NCBI GenBank assembly: GCA_016719105.1 | Contig: JADKAQ010000009.1 | Coordinates: forward strand, 1-64,000 | Length of the DNA stretch: 64,000 bases | Direction of reading: 5' to 3' | DNA from: Gemmatimonadota bacterium | GTDB lineage: Bacteria; Gemmatimonadota; Gemmatimonadetes; Gemmatimonadales; Gemmatimonadaceae | The notes under the pieces: model-generated | Database searches by the model: none | Told to the model about the DNA's origin: nothing | Seen by the model: only the letters and a program-made list of their open reading frames with translations | Position numbers and translations under genes: made by a program | Shown: one piece after another, positions 60,682 through 64,000 of the stretch | Position numbering within the stretch: position 1 is the stretch's first letter | Layout: every line of letters begins with the position of its first letter

Positions 60682-61779
60682 ATGCGCATCACGTCCCGTG
60701 CAATCCTTACGCTGACCGTCGGGCTCGCCCTCGCCCCAACGACAGCCGTCGCCCAGCTGGACAGCCTCGCACCGATCGTCAGCCGCTACCTCGCCGAGGC
60801 CCGCGTCCCCGGCGCGCAGGTCGCGGTGGTGCAGCGGGGAGCGATCGTCCACCTCTCCGCCTACGGACTCGCGAACGTCCCCTTCCGCGTGCCCGTGACG
60901 GAGACCACCGCCTTCTCGATCGCCTCGGCGACCAAGTCGTTCGCCGGCGTGGCCCTCATGCAGCTGGCGGAGGCGGGGCGTGTGCGGCTCGACGACCCGA
61001 TCGGTCGCTATGTCGACTCGCTCCCGCCGGCGTGGCGCCGCGTGACGCTGCGACAGCTCATCACGCACACCTCGGGGCTCCCTGACGTCCTCAACCCGGA
61101 GTCCGGGATCCTCATCGCCACGCCACCCGAGGCGGCGTGGGCCAAGGTCCGGCGACTCCCCATCATCGCGCCACCGGCGACCCGATGGTCGTACAACCAG
61201 ACCAACTACTGGCTCCTTGGCCTGATGATGGCCCGCGTCACCGGGGAACCGCTGCACCGCGCCATCGAGCGCCAGTTCGCCGCGGCCGACATGCCCACGG
61301 CGAACATCGGTGACGTCCGTGACGTGGCGGCCGGCACGAGCGACACGTACAGCTACACGCGGTATGCCGGCGACTCGTCGTGGCGCGACACCACGCTCGA
61401 ACGCGTGGTGGTCGACTTTCCGAAGCAGCTGCGCCTCGCCGCCGGTGTGAACGCCAGCGCGCGCGACCTCGCGCGGTGGCTCATTGCGCTGCAGGGCGGG
61501 CGGCTACTCAAGCAGCCCGCCAGCCTCGACACGCTCTGGGCCTCCCCGCGCATGGCCGACGGCAAGATCCTGGGCGCCGGCAGCGCGAGCGGCTACGCCC
61601 TCGGATGGCCGACGTTCAACGATGCCGCGCATCCGTCGGTTGGTGGGCTCGGCGGGGGGCGCGCCGCCTTTCTGGTTTATCCCAAGGACGACCTCGCGGT
61701 CATCGTCCTGACCAACCTGCAGGGCTCATCGCCGGAGCGCCTGGCGACGCGCATCGCGGCGCTCTACCTGCAACCGTAG
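60682..61779 (+). CDS. Secreted serine hydrolase, beta-lactamase family (class C-like)
   Basis: A 365-residue exported protein of the S12/beta-lactamase family. The signal peptide (AILTLTVGLALAPTTAVAQ) is followed by the nucleophile motif SATK (Ser82-Lys85, in IASATKSFAGVALMQLAE), the Tyr motif in RWSYNQTNYWLLG (Tyr171) and the third motif region GGLGGGRAAF near residue 325. LITHTSGLPD is a typical family signature. Such proteins are esterases or D-amino-peptidases at least as often as beta-lactamases. The start at 60682 (MRITSRA) fits a signal peptide. Confidence 0.9.
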   Translation: MRITSRAILTLTVGLALAPTTAVAQLDSLAPIVSRYLAEARVPGAQVAVVQRGAIVHLSAYGLANVPFRVPVTETTAFSIASATKSFAGVALMQLAEAGRVRLDDPIGRYVDSLPPAWRRVTLRQLITHTSGLPDVLNPESGILIATPPEAAWAKVRRLPIIAPPATRWSYNQTNYWLLGLMMARVTGEPLHRAIERQFAAADMPTANIGDVRDVAAGTSDTYSYTRYAGDSSWRDTTLERVVVDFPKQLRLAAGVNASARDLARWLIALQGGRLLKQPASLDTLWASPRMADGKILGAGSASGYALGWPTFNDAAHPSVGGLGGGRAAFLVYPKDDLAVIVLTNLQGSSPERLATRIAALYLQP

Positions 61780-61912
61780 CACACACGGTGCACGGCAGCA
61801 TCGCGCGCCCCACACCCCACAACATCGTCAAGCGGAAGGGGAGGCTTGAGCGGTTGAAGTAGGCATGTGTTGATGCTACGCGATCACCCCCAGTCGCCCC
61901 ACCACGAAGACG

Positions 61913-62011
61913 ATGCCCGAGCCCAGCGCACATCACGAGACGCTCCACCGGTGGTACACCCGCCCCGTCTTCTTCGTCGCCGACGTGAAGCGCACCCTCG
62001 CAAGGCGCTGA
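61913..62011 (+). pseudogene. Truncated glyoxalase-family remnant
   Basis: A 32-residue frame, LHRWYTRPVFFVADVKRTLARR, matches the first strand and helix of glyoxalase/bleomycin-resistance family proteins (RPVxFVxDVxRALxFY) and then stops at 62011. The rest of the family fold is absent. The remaining intergenic DNA from 61780 to 62085 shows nothing else. Confidence 0.5.
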
Positions 62012-62085
62012 CGGCACCGCGCACGGTGCCTAGACTTGAGGACGACAGCGTCACTCCCCCCTTGGGCTCCCTATCGTCTCACGCC

Positions 62086-64000
62086 GTGCTGTTTCGCCCA
62101 CTGCGCTCGCGCCACTCGCTCCTCGCCCGCATCATCGCAGCGGCCGTCTCGATCGCCCCGCTTGTATCGGCCGCATCGATCGCCGTGCTCTCGTCGACCG
62201 CATCGGCGCAGCCCTCGCCCGGCGGCGTCACCCTCTCAGGGCGTATCGTCGACTCCGCGTCGAAGGCGGCGCTCCCCTACCTCTCGATCCAGCTCTTGTG
62301 GGAGCGGGACAGCGCCTTCGTTGCCGGGCGACTGACCAGTGAGGACGGGGGCTTCGCCTTCACCGGTCTCAAGAAGGGGGTCTACGTGCTGGTGGCCCGG
62401 CACATCGGCCATCGCCCCTTGCGGCAGCGCGTCCTGGTCGGTGAACTCAGCGCCTTCCTCGACCTTGGCACTCTCCCGATGGTTAGGGAGCCCCAGTCGC
62501 TCGCCGGCGTCGTGGTCACGGGCAGCGCCGATGCGGTCGCCGAGGCGATGGACCGCAAGACGTTCACCGTCAGCGACAATATCACCCAGTCGGGTGGGTC
62601 GGTGCTGCAGGCGATGTCGACGGTGGCGGGGGTGACGATCGGGCAGGATGGCAAGGTGCTGCTGCGGGGGAGCGACAAGGTCGTCGTCCTCATCGACGGC
62701 AAGCAGACCGCCCTCACCGGCTTCGGCTCGCAGGCGGGACTGGACAACCTCCCGGCGTCGGCGCTGGAGCGCATCGAGGTCATCAACAACCCGTCGGCCC
62801 GCTTCGACGCCAACGCCAGCGCCGGCATCATCAACCTGGTCTTCAGGAAGGAAGAGCAGCAGGGCTTCAACGGCAAGCTCGGGGTCATGGGGGGCGCGGG
62901 CGCGTTGTGGGAGAAGAAGGAGAACCTCCCCACGATCCGTCCGCAGTATCGCGGCACCCCCAAGTTCAACCCGTCGGTCGCCCTCAACTATCGCGACGGC
63001 GCGACCAACAGCTTCGTGCAGGCCGACTGGCTCTACTCGCCCACGCTCAACAAGAACGAGTTCTCCACGCGCACCTACGATGATGGCACCGTCATCGTCC
63101 AGCAGATCAAGCGCAACCGCCGCACCGACTACGCCACCCTCAACGCGGGGGTGGACCACGAGTTCGATGCGCGGAATACGGTGCGCGTGGCCGGGCTGTT
63201 CAACCGCGAGAAGATCCTCGACTACGGCGACAATCCGTACTTCGACGGGGCGCTGCAGAATCGCTACCGGCTCTGGCAGTTTCTCGAGGACGAGGTCAAG
63301 TACACGGCCTTCGGCACCGCGGCGCTGGTGCACAAGTTCCCGCAGGCGGGGCACACGCTCACCTTCACGTCCAACTACTCGTTCCATCGAGAGGACGAGC
63401 AGTACTTCTTCACCAACACCCTCACGAGCTTCGTCGGGAAGGATGCCTTCAAGCTGTTGTCCGACGAGCACGTGGTGGACTTCAACGCCGACTACGTCAA
63501 GCCGCTGCGGCAGGGGCGCTTCGAGGGAGGCTTCAAGGGGCGCTACCGTTCGATCCCGGTGAACATGCGCTTCTTCCCGGGGCAGAACACCCCGATCGAC
63601 ACCGGGGCCGGCGGCAAGGCGACGTATCGCGAGAAGATCCCGGCGATCTACGGCAACTACGTCTTCGAGAGCCAGCGCCTCGAGCTCGAAGGGGGTGTTC
63701 GTTTCGAAGGGGTGCAGGTGGACTACGACGTCAACCCCAACCACAACACCTACAAGAGCGATGGCTATCGCTACTTCCAGCCCTTCCCCAACGTGCGGGC
63801 GGCCTGGAAGTTCGACGACGCCAACAAGCTCTCGCTCTTCTTCAACCGGCGCGTCGACAGGCCTAACGAGGTCGACATCCGCATCTTCCCCAAGTACGAC
63901 GAGCCCGAGCTGATCAAGGTCGGCAACCCGGCGTTGCAGCCGCAGTACTCCACCTCCACGGAGCTTGGCTACAAGACCAGCTGGCCCAAGGGGAGCCTGT
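62086..64000 (+). CDS. TonB-dependent outer membrane receptor (3' end outside window)
   Basis: At least 638 residues, cut by the window end. The GTG at 62086 gives a long signal peptide ending near STASAQ. A carboxypeptidase-regulatory-like domain (SGRIVDSASKAALPYLSIQLLWE, about residues 49-130) is followed by the plug (GVTIGQDGKVLLRGSDKVVVLIDGKQTAL, ALERIEVINNPSARFDANASAGIINLVF). The barrel (OMP_b-brl_3 type) begins with amphipathic strands and contains NRRVDRPNEVDIRIFPKYDEPELIKVGNPALQPQ, a strong signature of SusC-unrelated peptide/siderophore-type receptors. No TonB box is identifiable. Substrate unknown. Confidence 0.9.
   Translation, partial: MLFRPLRSRHSLLARIIAAAVSIAPLVSAASIAVLSSTASAQPSPGGVTLSGRIVDSASKAALPYLSIQLLWERDSAFVAGRLTSEDGGFAFTGLKKGVYVLVARHIGHRPLRQRVLVGELSAFLDLGTLPMVREPQSLAGVVVTGSADAVAEAMDRKTFTVSDNITQSGGSVLQAMSTVAGVTIGQDGKVLLRGSDKVVVLIDGKQTALTGFGSQAGLDNLPASALERIEVINNPSARFDANASAGIINLVFRKEEQQGFNGKLGVMGGAGALWEKKENLPTIRPQYRGTPKFNPSVALNYRDGATNSFVQADWLYSPTLNKNEFSTRTYDDGTVIVQQIKRNRRTDYATLNAGVDHEFDARNTVRVAGLFNREKILDYGDNPYFDGALQNRYRLWQFLEDEVKYTAFGTAALVHKFPQAGHTLTFTSNYSFHREDEQYFFTNTLTSFVGKDAFKLLSDEHVVDFNADYVKPLRQGRFEGGFKGRYRSIPVNMRFFPGQNTPIDTGAGGKATYREKIPAIYGNYVFESQRLELEGGVRFEGVQVDYDVNPNHNTYKSDGYRYFQPFPNVRAAWKFDDANKLSLFFNRRVDRPNEVDIRIFPKYDEPELIKVGNPALQPQYSTSTELGYKTSWPKGSL

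Overview
The window is high-G+C bacterial chromosome. The gene content fits a soil member of the Gemmatimonadota (inferred, not shown by any marker gene): ADOP-type FtsX permeases, Hanks-type Ser/Thr kinases with extracellular tails, secreted hydrolases, TonB-dependent receptors, CehA/McbA-type hydrolases and DUF2207, DUF1028 and DUF6265 proteins. I saw no rRNA, tRNA or CRISPR array. An octamer GCCTAACG/CGTTAGGC is scattered through the core genes and is missing from the accessory segments. Several otherwise good genes carry single-base frameshifts, often at homopolymers, so some 'broken' genes are probably assembly errors.

1-9.5 kb: a lipoprotein FG-GAP propeller gene (frameshifted), a DUF6265 protein, a Tat-exported M24 peptidase-like protein, a DUF2207 membrane protein with a small membrane partner, an MsbA-like ABC exporter (frameshifted), and a minus-strand ECF sigma / anti-sigma / Spy-like periplasmic triad.

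9.5-12 kb: five 13-bp tandem repeats, then a translationally coupled SIR2-like gene and divergent HAM1-like gene, followed by a SnoaL-like gene. The SIR2/HAM1 pair resembles the effector/sensor half (KomC/KomB) of the Kongming anti-phage system, without the deaminase KomA. It is the best candidate for an undescribed defence variant.

12-30 kb: NDH-2, a TolB/CehA-type hydrolase, beta-carbonic anhydrase, tyrosine phenol-lyase, a DUF1028-kinase operon, a DUF1707/LiaF-like protein, and a BMP-type nucleoside ABC operon (binding protein, ATPase, two permeases, MFS). A winged-helix/nucleotidyltransferase pair with its own palindromic operator interrupts this operon.

30.4-44 kb: an accessory island. 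Its centre is a type I restriction-modification locus in the order hsdM-abiEi-abiEii-hsdS-HELAH peptidase-hsdR. Most junctions overlap by ATGA, and HsdR carries a C-terminal AlbA_2/Schlafen-like domain. After it come a decayed FAD oxidoreductase and a PIN-domain pseudogene copied from, or sharing a source with, the intact vapC at 50.3 kb.

44-53 kb: a TetR divergon, a DUF2306 protein, an IS3 orfA remnant, a large kinase-TPR protein, two toxin-antitoxin modules (AbrB/Doc and Phd/VapC), an ankyrin remnant and a DUF4143 ATPase. Many of these accessory genes have clear inverted-repeat operators.

53-64 kb: an S15/CocE-type hydrolase coupled to an alpha/beta esterase, a small membrane-anchored protein, an ADOP permease, a zinc-independent alcohol dehydrogenase/quinone reductase, a beta-lactamase-family hydrolase, a glyoxalase remnant and the start of a TonB-dependent receptor that runs off the window.
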